This document shows positions 44,044-51,193 of a stretch of DNA of 64,000 bases, piece after piece; positions within the stretch are counted from its first letter, which is position 1, and the number at the start of each line of letters is the position of its first letter. Source of the DNA: DATKDP01 sp035546335 (GTDB taxonomy: Bacteria > Acidobacteriota > Thermoanaerobaculia > Gp7-AA8); assembly GCA_035546335.1 (NCBI GenBank), contig DATKDP010000113.1, forward strand, positions 22,243 through 86,242, in the 5' to 3' direction. The notes under the pieces are model-generated. The model had not been told where the DNA came from. It saw nothing but the letters and a program-made list of their open reading frames with translations, and did no database searches. A program made the translations under genes and the position numbers.

Positions 44044-44265
44044 ATGAAAATCACGGTCATCAAAGATGGTCCCCTCCGGCTCGAAGGAGAGGACATTACG
44101 ATCCTCGACCCGAACCAGAACGCTTACGGCCTGGCGGGTCGCACGGTCGTTTCGCTGTGTCGCTGCGGCCAGTCGGGCAACAAGCCCTTCTGCGACAGCA
44201 GCCACAAACACCACGGCTTCCAGGACGATCCTCAGGCGCGCGATCTGCCGCCGAAAAAGAGCTGA
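44044..44265 (+). CDS. CDGSH-type iron-sulfur protein
   Basis: A 73-residue protein with the CDGSH iron-sulfur domain, expected to bind one [2Fe-2S] through C39-x-C41, C50 and H54 in LCRCGQSGNKPFCDSSHKHH. The motif here is CDSSH instead of CDGSH, a minor substitution. The first 30 residues are a short beta region (MKITVIKDGPLRL, ITILDPNQNAYGL). It may act in electron transfer or cluster handling; no partner is evident. Convergent with the LON-domain gene six bases downstream. Confidence 0.85.
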   Translation: MKITVIKDGPLRLEGEDITILDPNQNAYGLAGRTVVSLCRCGQSGNKPFCDSSHKHHGFQDDPQARDLPPKKS

Positions 44266-44271
44266 GCCTGC

Positions 44272-44940
44272 TCAGTTCCTGCTCGGATCGTTTCCGGTGC
44301 GGCGGAAGGGGGCGAGGAACGAGAGGTTCTCGATGCGCTTGTGCAGTTCGTCGGCGATGCGATCGGCGCGCTCGATCAGCTCGTCGATCTCGAGGAGCTG
44401 CTGTTTCTCCTCGACATGGAGGTTGAGCGACATGATCAGCGCGTTGGTCAGCGAATCGAGCGTCGCCGTTTCCAGCTCCGGAACCTCCTTGTCGTCCGCC
44501 TGGACCAGATCGAGATAACGGCGGGAGAGCTCGACGAGCCACTCCCTCTGGCCGAGATTCGCCATCGGATCCCCATTCAGCTCGGGGACGGCGAGAACCC
44601 GTGCGACGCGGTACGGAGCCTCCTCGAGCGGTTCGACGATCCGGAAACGAACGTCGCCTCTGAGGAGGACGTTGTACCGCCCGTCGTCGAGCGAGACCGC
44701 CTGCTCGATCGTCCCGAGGGTCCCGTAGTCGTGAATCGCCGGTGTACCGTAATAGTCGGCCTCCCACCCGGGCTTCAGCAGGATCACGCCGAGGCGCTCC
44801 TGGCCCGCCAGTGCATCGGTCACCATCCGGCGATAGCGCGGCTCGAAGACGTGCAGCGGGAGACGCGTGCCTGGGAAGAAAACGACGTTCGGCAGCGGGA
44901 AGAGAGGGAGAATCAGCTCGCCCGACGGAATCTCGGTCAT
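44272..44940 (-). CDS. LON-protease substrate-binding-domain protein
   Basis: A 222-residue protein made of the LON N-terminal domain alone, without ATPase or protease. The beginning LILPLFPLPNVVFFPGTRLP followed by HVFEPRYRRMV is diagnostic, as are GTLGTIEQAVSLDDGRYNV and the helical end. Stand-alone LON-N proteins are common in bacteria; they may bind unfolded or modified proteins, but function is not established. It is divergent from ubiD with 70 bases between, where an AAAAGTTGCACC stretch could hold a promoter. Confidence 0.85.
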   Translation of the reverse strand: MTEIPSGELILPLFPLPNVVFFPGTRLPLHVFEPRYRRMVTDALAGQERLGVILLKPGWEADYYGTPAIHDYGTLGTIEQAVSLDDGRYNVLLRGDVRFRIVEPLEEAPYRVARVLAVPELNGDPMANLGQREWLVELSRRYLDLVQADDKEVPELETATLDSLTNALIMSLNLHVEEKQQLLEIDELIERADRIADELHKRIENLSFLAPFRRTGNDPSRN

Positions 44941-45010
44941 CTCTACAATTTAGAGCAAAAGTTGCACCGGTGCTATGACCGGCCGTGACTTTGTGTATTC
45001 TTCGCTTGCG

Positions 45011-46462
45011 ATGGCTTTCAGGGATCTGCGCCATTTTCTCGATCGACTCGACAAAGCGGGCGAGCTGGCTCGCATCCGCGAGCGTGTCTCCGCCCGTCTG
45101 GAGATCAGCGAGATCACCGATCGAGTCTCGAAACGCCACGGTCCGGCCCTGCTCTTCGAGAACGTCGAAGGGTCCGATATCCCCGTCGTCATCAATCTCC
45201 TCGGCAGCGAGCGGCGCATGAAGATGGCGCTGGGGATCGAAGCGTGGGAGGAATGGAGCGAACGACTCGACGTCTTCCTCGACCCGAAGCTTCCCACTGG
45301 AATCGTCGATAAGATCCGGATGCTTCCCACCCTCGGCGAGCTGGCGAGAGTGTTTCCGAAGATCGTCTCCTCCGCCCCCTGCCAGGAAGTCGTTCTCCGG
45401 GGAGAGGAGGTCGATCTCGGGCGACTGCCGATCATCACCTGCTGGCCGGAAGACGGCGGCCCTTTCATCACCATGCCGCTCGTCTTCACCAAAGATCCGA
45501 AGTCGGGAAAACGAAACTGCGGCATGTACCGGATGCAGGTCTACGATCGCAACACAACGGGGATGCACTGGCAGTTGCACAAGGACGCCGCCAGGCAGCA
45601 TCAGGACGCCGAGGCGGGCCGGCTCGAACGGATTCCGGTGAGCGTGGCGATCGGAAGCGATCCGGTGACGGTCTTCTCCGCAGTCTGTCCTCTTCCACCC
45701 GACATCGACGAGATGATGTTCGCCGGATTCGCGCGCAACGACGCGGTGCGAATGGTCAAGTGCATCACCAACGATCTCGAGGTTCCGGCCAACGCCGAGA
45801 TCGTTCTCGAAGGGTGGGTCAATCCCGCGGAACGGCGGATGGAGGGCCCGTTCGGCGACCACACCGGCTTCTACACACCGCGCGAGCCGTATGCCGTCTT
45901 TCATGTCGACGCGATCACGCATCGAAGGAATCCGATCTATCTCACGACGATCGTCGGCAAGCCACCACAGGAAGACGCGCACATGGGGCTCGCCATCGAG
46001 CGACTCTTCCTTCCGATCATGAAAAAGCAGTTCCCCGAGATCGTCGACATGCACATGCCCCCCGAGGGGGTGTTTCACAATCTGATGATTCTGGCGATCC
46101 GGAAGCGGTATCCGGGGCACGCGCGGAAGATCATGCACGGGATCTGGGGGCTGGGGCAGGCGATGTTCACGAAGGTGATCGTGGTCGTCGATCATCACAT
46201 CGATCCGCATGATCTCGGGACGGTCGCCTGGTATGCACTGAACAACATCGACCCGGAGCGCGACACGGAGATGGTCATGGGGCCGATCGACGTGCTCGAT
46301 CATTCGTCGCGCGCGTTCGGCTACGGCAGCCACATTGGCATCGACGGAACGAAGAAGCTTCCGGAAGAGGGCTTCACGCGTGTCTGGCCGGAAGAGATCG
46401 AAATGAGCGCGGAGGTCAGGGGGCGGATCGATGCGATCTGGGGAAAACTGAATCTGGACTAG
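45011..46462 (+). CDS. ubiD: UbiD-family prenylated-FMN decarboxylase
   Basis: A 483-residue decarboxylase. It has the UbiD start FRDLRHFLDRLDKAGELARI, the cofactor/metal region TMPLVFTKDPKSGKRNCGM and YDRNTTGMHWQLHKDAARQH, the catalytic-glutamate segment EGPFGDHTGFYT, and NLMILAIRKRYPGHARKI. Enzymes of this family use prenylated FMN made by UbiX; no ubiX is in the window. It probably decarboxylates 4-hydroxy-3-polyprenylbenzoate or a menaquinone-pathway analogue. ATG 45011 is preferred (the frame stays open to 44975). Seven or more terminal residues fit family length. Confidence 0.9.
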   Translation: MAFRDLRHFLDRLDKAGELARIRERVSARLEISEITDRVSKRHGPALLFENVEGSDIPVVINLLGSERRMKMALGIEAWEEWSERLDVFLDPKLPTGIVDKIRMLPTLGELARVFPKIVSSAPCQEVVLRGEEVDLGRLPIITCWPEDGGPFITMPLVFTKDPKSGKRNCGMYRMQVYDRNTTGMHWQLHKDAARQHQDAEAGRLERIPVSVAIGSDPVTVFSAVCPLPPDIDEMMFAGFARNDAVRMVKCITNDLEVPANAEIVLEGWVNPAERRMEGPFGDHTGFYTPREPYAVFHVDAITHRRNPIYLTTIVGKPPQEDAHMGLAIERLFLPIMKKQFPEIVDMHMPPEGVFHNLMILAIRKRYPGHARKIMHGIWGLGQAMFTKVIVVVDHHIDPHDLGTVAWYALNNIDPERDTEMVMGPIDVLDHSSRAFGYGSHIGIDGTKKLPEEGFTRVWPEEIEMSAEVRGRIDAIWGKLNLD

Positions 46463-46466
46463 ATCC

Positions 46467-46819
46467 TTGAAACTCGAGAGTCAAAAGCCGGGCTCGGGCG
46501 CGGGCCCGGGCCCGGGGTCGAGTGTTCCTTCAGCGGGATGTCGGGATTTGATGAATTTGGTGAGCATGCGATGGGCTCGAGAAGGGCTTTCTTCTCGTCG
46601 ATCGCGGAAGCGTGATCAGATTCAGCTTTCGACAGACCGTCGAGAGCCGCTGTGCTTTCGGTAGCCGAAGCACGGGCACTTGCCGGCGCCCTCGGCCGAT
46701 GGGAGGATCGAGGTATTCAACCCGGCCACCCTTCCAATGTCCCGCGGCAGGCAACGCGCCTTTCCCGAGCCCGTGCCCGAGCCCGCGCCCGAGCCCGGCT
46801 TTTCTTTCTCAAACTTCAA
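46467..46819. mobile_element. Element with inverted GGGCTC/GGGCGC ends
   Basis: Ends are TTGAA-x-TTGAGA-type AAAAGCCGGGCTCGGGC repeats: TTGAAACTCGAGAGTCAAAA (46467-46486) at left and, inverted, TTGAAGTTTGAGAAAGAAAA (46800-46819) at right, each followed inward by GGGCTCGGGCGC hexamers. Between them about 240 bases are unrelated to the flanking genes. Both ends could encode MKxE-x-KPGSGAGSG, but I treat these as fortuitous. The whole resembles a miniature inverted-repeat element; target duplication is not obvious. Confidence 0.55.
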
Positions 46820-46878
46820 ATATTTTTGGATAGCACTCGCTTGACTTCCCCCCGTCCCTGTGCGAAACAGCCGACTCG

Positions 46879-48057
46879 ATGAGCGTCACGCTACTCTTCC
46901 CCTCGTTCGACCACCCGGCAATCGAAGAGCGCTATGGAAGCTGGCAGAACCGGTTGCTCCTTCGAGCGAGCCAACCAGGCGCGCCCGTCCGTGATTATGA
47001 CGCCAGCCACACGCTGCAGGACCCGGCGACGACGATTGAGAGCGACTTCGTGCTCGTGGTCACGGATCCGATCTTCGTCCCTTCGCCTCGCCTGATCGAT
47101 CTGCTGGTGACTGCACTGGACGACCATCCGTCGGCATTCGCCGTGGTGCCGCTGGCGAACGAAAGCGAGAACAAGCACCAGAGACGCTCCCCCGCCCAAC
47201 CCTATCTGACGCTTCGACAGTTCGAGGAGACAGCCGAGACGATCGCTCAGGAGCCTGCCCTCCGATTCGAGATCGAGTGGGACGAGTCCGATCCCGCAGT
47301 CTTTCTCTGCCGGACGCGCGACCTGCAGACGAGGGAGCGCCTCGCGCCCGGGGCGCTCGCCGGCGAAACCGTCGTCGTCGTGACGAATGCATACATCCAC
47401 CGTTTCTCTTCGCACCGGGGGCAGCTTCGCGGCGATCTTCTCGAGCGCATCCATCCGGAGGTCACCTCGATGCTCGAGTTCGGATGCGGTGAGGCATCTC
47501 TCGGAGCCGCCCTCAAGGCGCGCCAGCCGTGCCGCGTGGTGGGGATCGAGCTCGATCCGGAGGCGGCGGTCGTCGCGCGATCGCGTATCGACGAGGTGCT
47601 CTCGGGGGATGTGCGCGAGCTGATCGGCGCGATCGACGAGCGCTTCGACTACATCGTCGGTGGCGACATCCTCGAGCATCTCGACGATCCGTGGACCTTT
47701 CTGCGAGAGCTTCGGCGTGTGGCGAATCCCGGAGCGCATCTGCTCCTCAGCATTCCAAATATCGCAAGCTGGCCGATCGTCGCCGATCTGCTGCGCGGAC
47801 GTTTCGACTATGTCTACATGGGAATCACCTGCGCGGGGCATCTCCGATTCTTCACCCGCCGGACGATCGAGGAAATGCTGGAGATCGCAGGGTGGGGAGT
47901 CGCTTCGATCACGCCTCAGGAGTCGTTCATCACGCCGGAATACCTCGCACTCGAGCAGCGGCTTGACGGCTCCGGAATCGCCTGGTCGCGCGAGGATCTG
48001 ATCACACCGGGATACTACGTGATCGCCGTGAACGGTCTGGTCCCTGGCGACCCATGA
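46879..48057 (+). CDS. Two-domain methyltransferase (C-terminal class I SAM MTase)
   Basis: A 392-residue protein. The first 150 residues (SDFVLVVTDPIFVPSPRLID, DHPSAFAVVPLAN) have a GT2-like look, with a possible remnant of a nucleotide-sugar fold but no clear DXD site. The second half is a methyltransferase of the MetW/UbiG type with SMLEFGCGEASLGAALKA, VVGIELDPEAAVVAR, DYIVGGDILEHLDDPWTFLR and LLLSIPNIASW, ending with the FFTRRTIEEMLEIAGW segment of many polysaccharide-modifying methyltransferases. It probably methylates a glycan or lipid-linked sugar. TTGACT at 46841 lies 38 bases upstream, but a -10 box is not clear. Confidence 0.7.
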   Translation: MSVTLLFPSFDHPAIEERYGSWQNRLLLRASQPGAPVRDYDASHTLQDPATTIESDFVLVVTDPIFVPSPRLIDLLVTALDDHPSAFAVVPLANESENKHQRRSPAQPYLTLRQFEETAETIAQEPALRFEIEWDESDPAVFLCRTRDLQTRERLAPGALAGETVVVVTNAYIHRFSSHRGQLRGDLLERIHPEVTSMLEFGCGEASLGAALKARQPCRVVGIELDPEAAVVARSRIDEVLSGDVRELIGAIDERFDYIVGGDILEHLDDPWTFLRELRRVANPGAHLLLSIPNIASWPIVADLLRGRFDYVYMGITCAGHLRFFTRRTIEEMLEIAGWGVASITPQESFITPEYLALEQRLDGSGIAWSREDLITPGYYVIAVNGLVPGDP

Positions 48058-48099
48058 GGGCGGTGGTCGCGATCCATCGTTCGCGTCCCTGTCCACCGG

Positions 48100-48582
48100 T
48101 CAGAGTCTTTCTGTCTCTTCGCGAATCGCTTCGAGCTCCGCCAGAACCTCGAGATCCTTCGGCCGGCCCGCAGCCCTCTTCGCTTCGATCAACGCATCGA
48201 GATCGATACAGCGGCATTGCAGGCCGAAGAGTGTGACGCTGATCGTCCGATCGATCAGCGTTTCGTATGTTCCTCCTCCGCCGATCTCACCGAGGAGATC
48301 GATCGAGCCGAGCTTCGTCGTCAACGTGAAATTGAGGCCACGCCGCAGAGTCTCGACATCGAGCCGAAATGGAAGCCCTGGAGGAGCCCCGCGCAGATAT
48401 GGCTCGTGGGGAGCGAGTGCGGCCACGATCCTCTTCAGATTCTCAGAGGAGCGACGGTAGACGACGTCGACATCCGTAGTGAGTCGCGACGAACCATGAA
48501 GAGTCGCGGCGACACCCCCGACGAGGATGAGCTCCACCTCCGCACCAACGAGCGCCGAAAGCAGACCGCGGAAGTCAACCAC
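48100..48582 (-). CDS. Nucleotidyltransferase-fold protein (MNT/AbiEii-like)
   Basis: A 160-residue protein. The motif GGVAATLHGSSRLTTDVDVV fits the minimal nucleotidyltransferase signature (GG/GS plus two acidic residues D-x-D for metal). The rest includes LGSIDLLGEI and a C-terminal CIDLDALIEAKRAAGRPKDL, both found in AbiEii-type or DUF-type nucleotidyltransferases. It overlaps the upstream small gene by eight bases. Such pairs are frequent and often proposed as toxin-antitoxin modules (HEPN/MNT or AbiE-like); its biochemical activity is unproven. Coding density and the DxD motif support a real gene. Confidence 0.75.
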   Translation of the reverse strand: MVDFRGLLSALVGAEVELILVGGVAATLHGSSRLTTDVDVVYRRSSENLKRIVAALAPHEPYLRGAPPGLPFRLDVETLRRGLNFTLTTKLGSIDLLGEIGGGGTYETLIDRTISVTLFGLQCRCIDLDALIEAKRAAGRPKDLEVLAELEAIREETERL

Positions 48583-48766
48583 GTCTCCGCCGCTCCGCCT
48601 TCCCGCTACGCTGTAGTTCTTCTGCGAACCGCTGCAGTTCCTCGAGTGCGAGGAGCCGCTCCTCCGGCGTCTTTCTCAGATTCTCGCGAATGAGCGAGCG
48701 GTCGACAGATTGCTTATAGACCTCGACGACGGAGTCGCTCGGAAGATTCGATCTGCCACTCATCAC
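48575..48766 (-). CDS. Small helical partner of the nucleotidyltransferase
   Basis: A 63-residue protein, MSGRSNLPSDSVVEVYKQSV then DRSLIRENLRKTPEERLLAL EELQRFAEEL and an RRRRG tail (here split by family spacing). Proteins with DRTLIRENLxxTxEER occur as the coupled upstream partner of MNT-type nucleotidyltransferases in many genomes. It overlaps the next gene by eight bases, so expression is tightly linked. Either tandem ATG (48766 or 48763) may start it. No DNA-binding motif is evident, so an antitoxin role would be by protein contact. Confidence 0.6.
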   Translation of the reverse strand: MMSGRSNLPSDSVVEVYKQSVDRSLIRENLRKTPEERLLALEELQRFAEELQRSGKAERRRRG

Positions 48767-48899
48767 ACGATGATTGTAAACCTCATGACGTTCGCACCTT
48801 CGCTTTTCGTCGAAACGGGCCGGCCGGGAAAAACGAAGGTGCGACCGTCGTAGTGCCTGGCATGTACCGTGAAGCCATTCCGGCCGAGCCCTGCGCCGG

Positions 48900-49013
48900 C
48901 CGTCATCTCTGAGCGAGGCGTGGTGGATGGGCGTGAGCGAAGGATCTGCGTTCTTAAACAGTTGCCGGTCGCAGATCCGAGGCGGATGGGAGGGTGTGAG
49001 TGATGGATGACGG
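48900..49013. repeat. GGATCTGCG hairpin repeat, copy 2
   Basis: GTGAGCGAAGGATCTGCG ... CGCAGATCC with a loop TTCTTAAACAGTTGCCGGTC. The loop is the inverse complement of that in the copy at 43811-43926 (with one or two changes). The 3' arm is shorter, so the outer stem is decayed. It takes up about a third of the 326-base gap 48767-49092, the rest of which shows no gene. Confidence 0.75.
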
Positions 49014-49092
49014 TATGGTCATTCTCTTCAGAAGCTCGGACTGAATCACGCAGCAATGACCGTGGAGGTCGCTGCCAGCCAGAGGCAAGATC

Positions 49093-49974
49093 ATGATCAA
49101 AAACCGGTTCCCTGCCATGCTTTCACTGATTGCACTCCTTTTGTCCACCGGATGCGCTTTCGACAGCCGCACCGCTTCTGCCGCCGAGGCGTTGCCGTTC
49201 TTCACCGACCAGAACATGGGACCGGCGCCTGTCCAGCTCGATGTCCCTTACGTCCCGACCGCGCAGGCGACGGTCGACGAAATGCTCCGGATGCTCCGGA
49301 TCTCGAACGACGACATCCTCTACGATCTCGGATCGGGCGACGGACGGATCGTCATCACTGCCGCGCGCGATCATGGCGCACGCGGCGTGGGGTACGACCT
49401 CGATCCCGAACGAATCAGCGAAGCGAATGCGAATGCCCGCCAGGCCGGCGTGACGGAACGAGTGAAGTTCATTCAGGGAGATCTCTTCGATGCCGATCTG
49501 AGCGAGGCGTCCGCCGTGACCCTCTACCTTCTGCCCACCGTGAACCTCCGGCTCCGGCCGAAACTGCTCGCCGAGCTGCGACCCGGAACTCCGGTCGTAT
49601 CACACGACTTCGACATGGGTGATTGGGCTCCCGAAGAGACAAAGGAGGTGGGAGGCGACCGGCTTTTCCTCTGGATCATCCCGGCGCGAGTCGAAGGGAC
49701 GTGGCGCTGGTCCGGTCCGGGCGGCGTCGCACACCTCGCCAATCTGAGTCAGGAATTCCAGAAAGTGCACGGTTCGGCGAGCATCGGAGGAACGTCCGTC
49801 GCCCTGCGCAACGGGCGTGTCGCCGAAGATGAGATCAGCTTCGAGCTCGTGCGCAACGCGAGCGACAAAAGGGTGACGGACCGCTACAAAGGACGCGTCA
49901 AGGGAACGACGATCGAGGGAACGATCGAATCGAGCGACGGTACACGGGCCCGCTGGCAGGCGGTGCGAGAGTAG
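49093..49974 (+). CDS. Exported SAM-dependent methyltransferase-like lipoprotein
   Basis: A 293-residue protein. It begins with a lipoprotein signal MIKNRFPAMLSLIALLLSTG-C (lipid Cys21). A class I methyltransferase domain follows: ILYDLGSGDGRIVI (about 75-88), VGYDLDPERISEANANA, KFIQGDLFDADLSE and LLPTVNLRLRPKLL, close to the DOT1-like or 50S-type family. A C-terminal beta-domain (about 200-293) with GGVAHLANLSQEFQ is seen. The signal sequence is odd because SAM is not available in the periplasm; it may be an inactive fold or use another ligand. Its promoter region contains the hairpin repeat at 48900-49013. Confidence 0.7.
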   Translation: MIKNRFPAMLSLIALLLSTGCAFDSRTASAAEALPFFTDQNMGPAPVQLDVPYVPTAQATVDEMLRMLRISNDDILYDLGSGDGRIVITAARDHGARGVGYDLDPERISEANANARQAGVTERVKFIQGDLFDADLSEASAVTLYLLPTVNLRLRPKLLAELRPGTPVVSHDFDMGDWAPEETKEVGGDRLFLWIIPARVEGTWRWSGPGGVAHLANLSQEFQKVHGSASIGGTSVALRNGRVAEDEISFELVRNASDKRVTDRYKGRVKGTTIEGTIESSDGTRARWQAVRE

Positions 49975-50239
49975 GGGCGAAGCATTTGCGCGCAGGCCGC
50001 GGCGACAGGCTCGCATGACTGCAGCGCAGCGCAATAGCTTCGCCCGGGTGCTTGGCGAAACTGTGACATTCGCGTCGGTGATCGCGGGCCACCCTCCCAC
50101 CTGAGGCGGGCGCGGGACGCCCGCTCTCCCCGCAGGCTTGGGTAGCTCATGGGCAAGCACCCGGAACGAAGCGATTGCGCTGCGTTGCGGCGTCGCAAGC
50201 CCCCAGCTCTGTCCCTCGCGCAAATGCTTCGTCCCTTAC
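49973..50239. repeat. Inverted pair of GACGAAGC repeats
   Basis: GGGGCGAAGCATTTGCGCGC near 49975 to AGCTTCGCCC near 50045, then an inverted copy with GCGGGCGCGGGACGCCCGC at 50103, GAACGAAGCGATTGCGCTGC at 50161 and CCTCGCGCAAATGCTTCGTC at 50213. The two copies point at each other with a spacer of about 45 bases. Same family as 30974-31304. Confidence 0.8.
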
Positions 50240-50273
50240 GAGGACCGCGCAAGGTTGATCACGGCCACCCCCC

Positions 50274-50302
50274 TTGACTTACGCCTCGTTACCGCCTATG
50301 TT
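50274..50302 (+). promoter_or_regulatory. Sigma70-type promoter of the imu cassette
   Basis: TTGACT (50274-50279), 17-base spacer, TATGTT (50297-50302), and the imuA ATG 40 bases downstream. imu genes are usually under LexA; a clear operator is not seen, although the window between -10 and ATG has GGAACCAGC and a CAGCAGC-CTGCTG dyad. Confidence 0.6.
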
Positions 50303-50341
50303 ATTGGAACCAGCAGCCTCCTGCTGCCGGTGGAATCACTC

Positions 50342-51148
50342 ATGTCCAGCGCACTGCTGTTCCAGATGCCGCTTCTCCCCCGGGAGACGCGCCCGCCGGC
50401 GGATTCGGAGACGGAAATCACGCCTCCTCTCCGCGACGATCTCGCCCGTCTCCGTGCGAGTCTCGCTCCGGAGCTCGCCGCGCGCATCTCGAGCGCGTCG
50501 GAGCTCGCCCGCACTCTGCAACGCCGCCGCCGCGATGAAGCGATCCCCACGACGATCCCCGAGGTCGATCGTCTTCTCGAGGGAGGTCTCCCCCGCGGCA
50601 GGCTGATCGAGATCGCGGCACGCCGGTCCACCGGCCGCTTCTCGATCGCGCTCTCGACCGTCGCATCGGCAACCAGCAGCGGAGACGCTGCAGCCTTCAT
50701 CGACCTCGGCGATCATCTCGATCCGTCCGCGCTGGAGATTGCCGGTGCGGAACTGTCGCGCGTTCTCTGGATCCGGCCGCGCACGGTGAAGGAAGCGGTC
50801 ACGAGCGCCGAGCTGCTCATCGCAACCGGCTTTCCACTGGTCGTCGCCGAGCTCGGGGTCCATCCGCTTCCCGGCCGGAGAGTCGCCGAGGCGTCGTGGG
50901 TGCGGCTGGCGCGCGCGGCGGAAGGACATGGAGCCGCACTTCTGGTCTGCAGCCCCTATCCGATCAGCGGGACGATCTCGGAAGCGGTGATCAGCGGCCA
51001 GCGGGGACGGGCCGCCTGGCAGGGAGAGAAGAAAACGCCGCGACTCCTCACCGGACTCTCGACGACGCTTCGTCTCGAGAAGCATCGCCACCGCAAGGCG
51101 GGGGACGCAGTGATGCTCAGGCTCCTGATGAAAGAGGTAATCCGGTGA
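50342..51148 (+). CDS. imuA: ImuA-like RecA-fold protein
   Basis: A 268-residue protein at the head of the mutasome cassette. Its core reads TTIPEVDRLLEGGLPRGRLI (the family entry motif) followed by a degenerate P-loop, EIAARRSTGRFSIALS, without the GKT of RecA, then VASATSSGDAAAFIDLGDHL and RVLWIRPRTVKEAV. Known ImuA/ImuA' proteins link RecA to ImuB. ATG 50342 follows the promoter above; the open frame upstream runs through repeat DNA and is not coding. 45 bases separate it from imuB, without terminator, so they are one transcript. Confidence 0.8.
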   Translation: MSSALLFQMPLLPRETRPPADSETEITPPLRDDLARLRASLAPELAARISSASELARTLQRRRRDEAIPTTIPEVDRLLEGGLPRGRLIEIAARRSTGRFSIALSTVASATSSGDAAAFIDLGDHLDPSALEIAGAELSRVLWIRPRTVKEAVTSAELLIATGFPLVVAELGVHPLPGRRVAEASWVRLARAAEGHGAALLVCSPYPISGTISEAVISGQRGRAAWQGEKKTPRLLTGLSTTLRLEKHRHRKAGDAVMLRLLMKEVIR

Positions 51149-51193
51149 CAGGTCCCGGCGCATGGACAGACTCGAAGTGAATGACGAGATCCC

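Noticed and set aside
44096..46333. A 745-residue minus-strand open frame opposite ubiD and the LON gene
   Set aside because: It crosses three real genes on either strand and has the charged, low-complexity composition of an antisense frame.
46467..46664. Small proteins starting MKLESQKPGSGAG in the inverted-repeat element
   Set aside because: The sequence comes from GGGCTCGGGCGC hexamers; the same peptide appears from both ends, and the interior has no domain.
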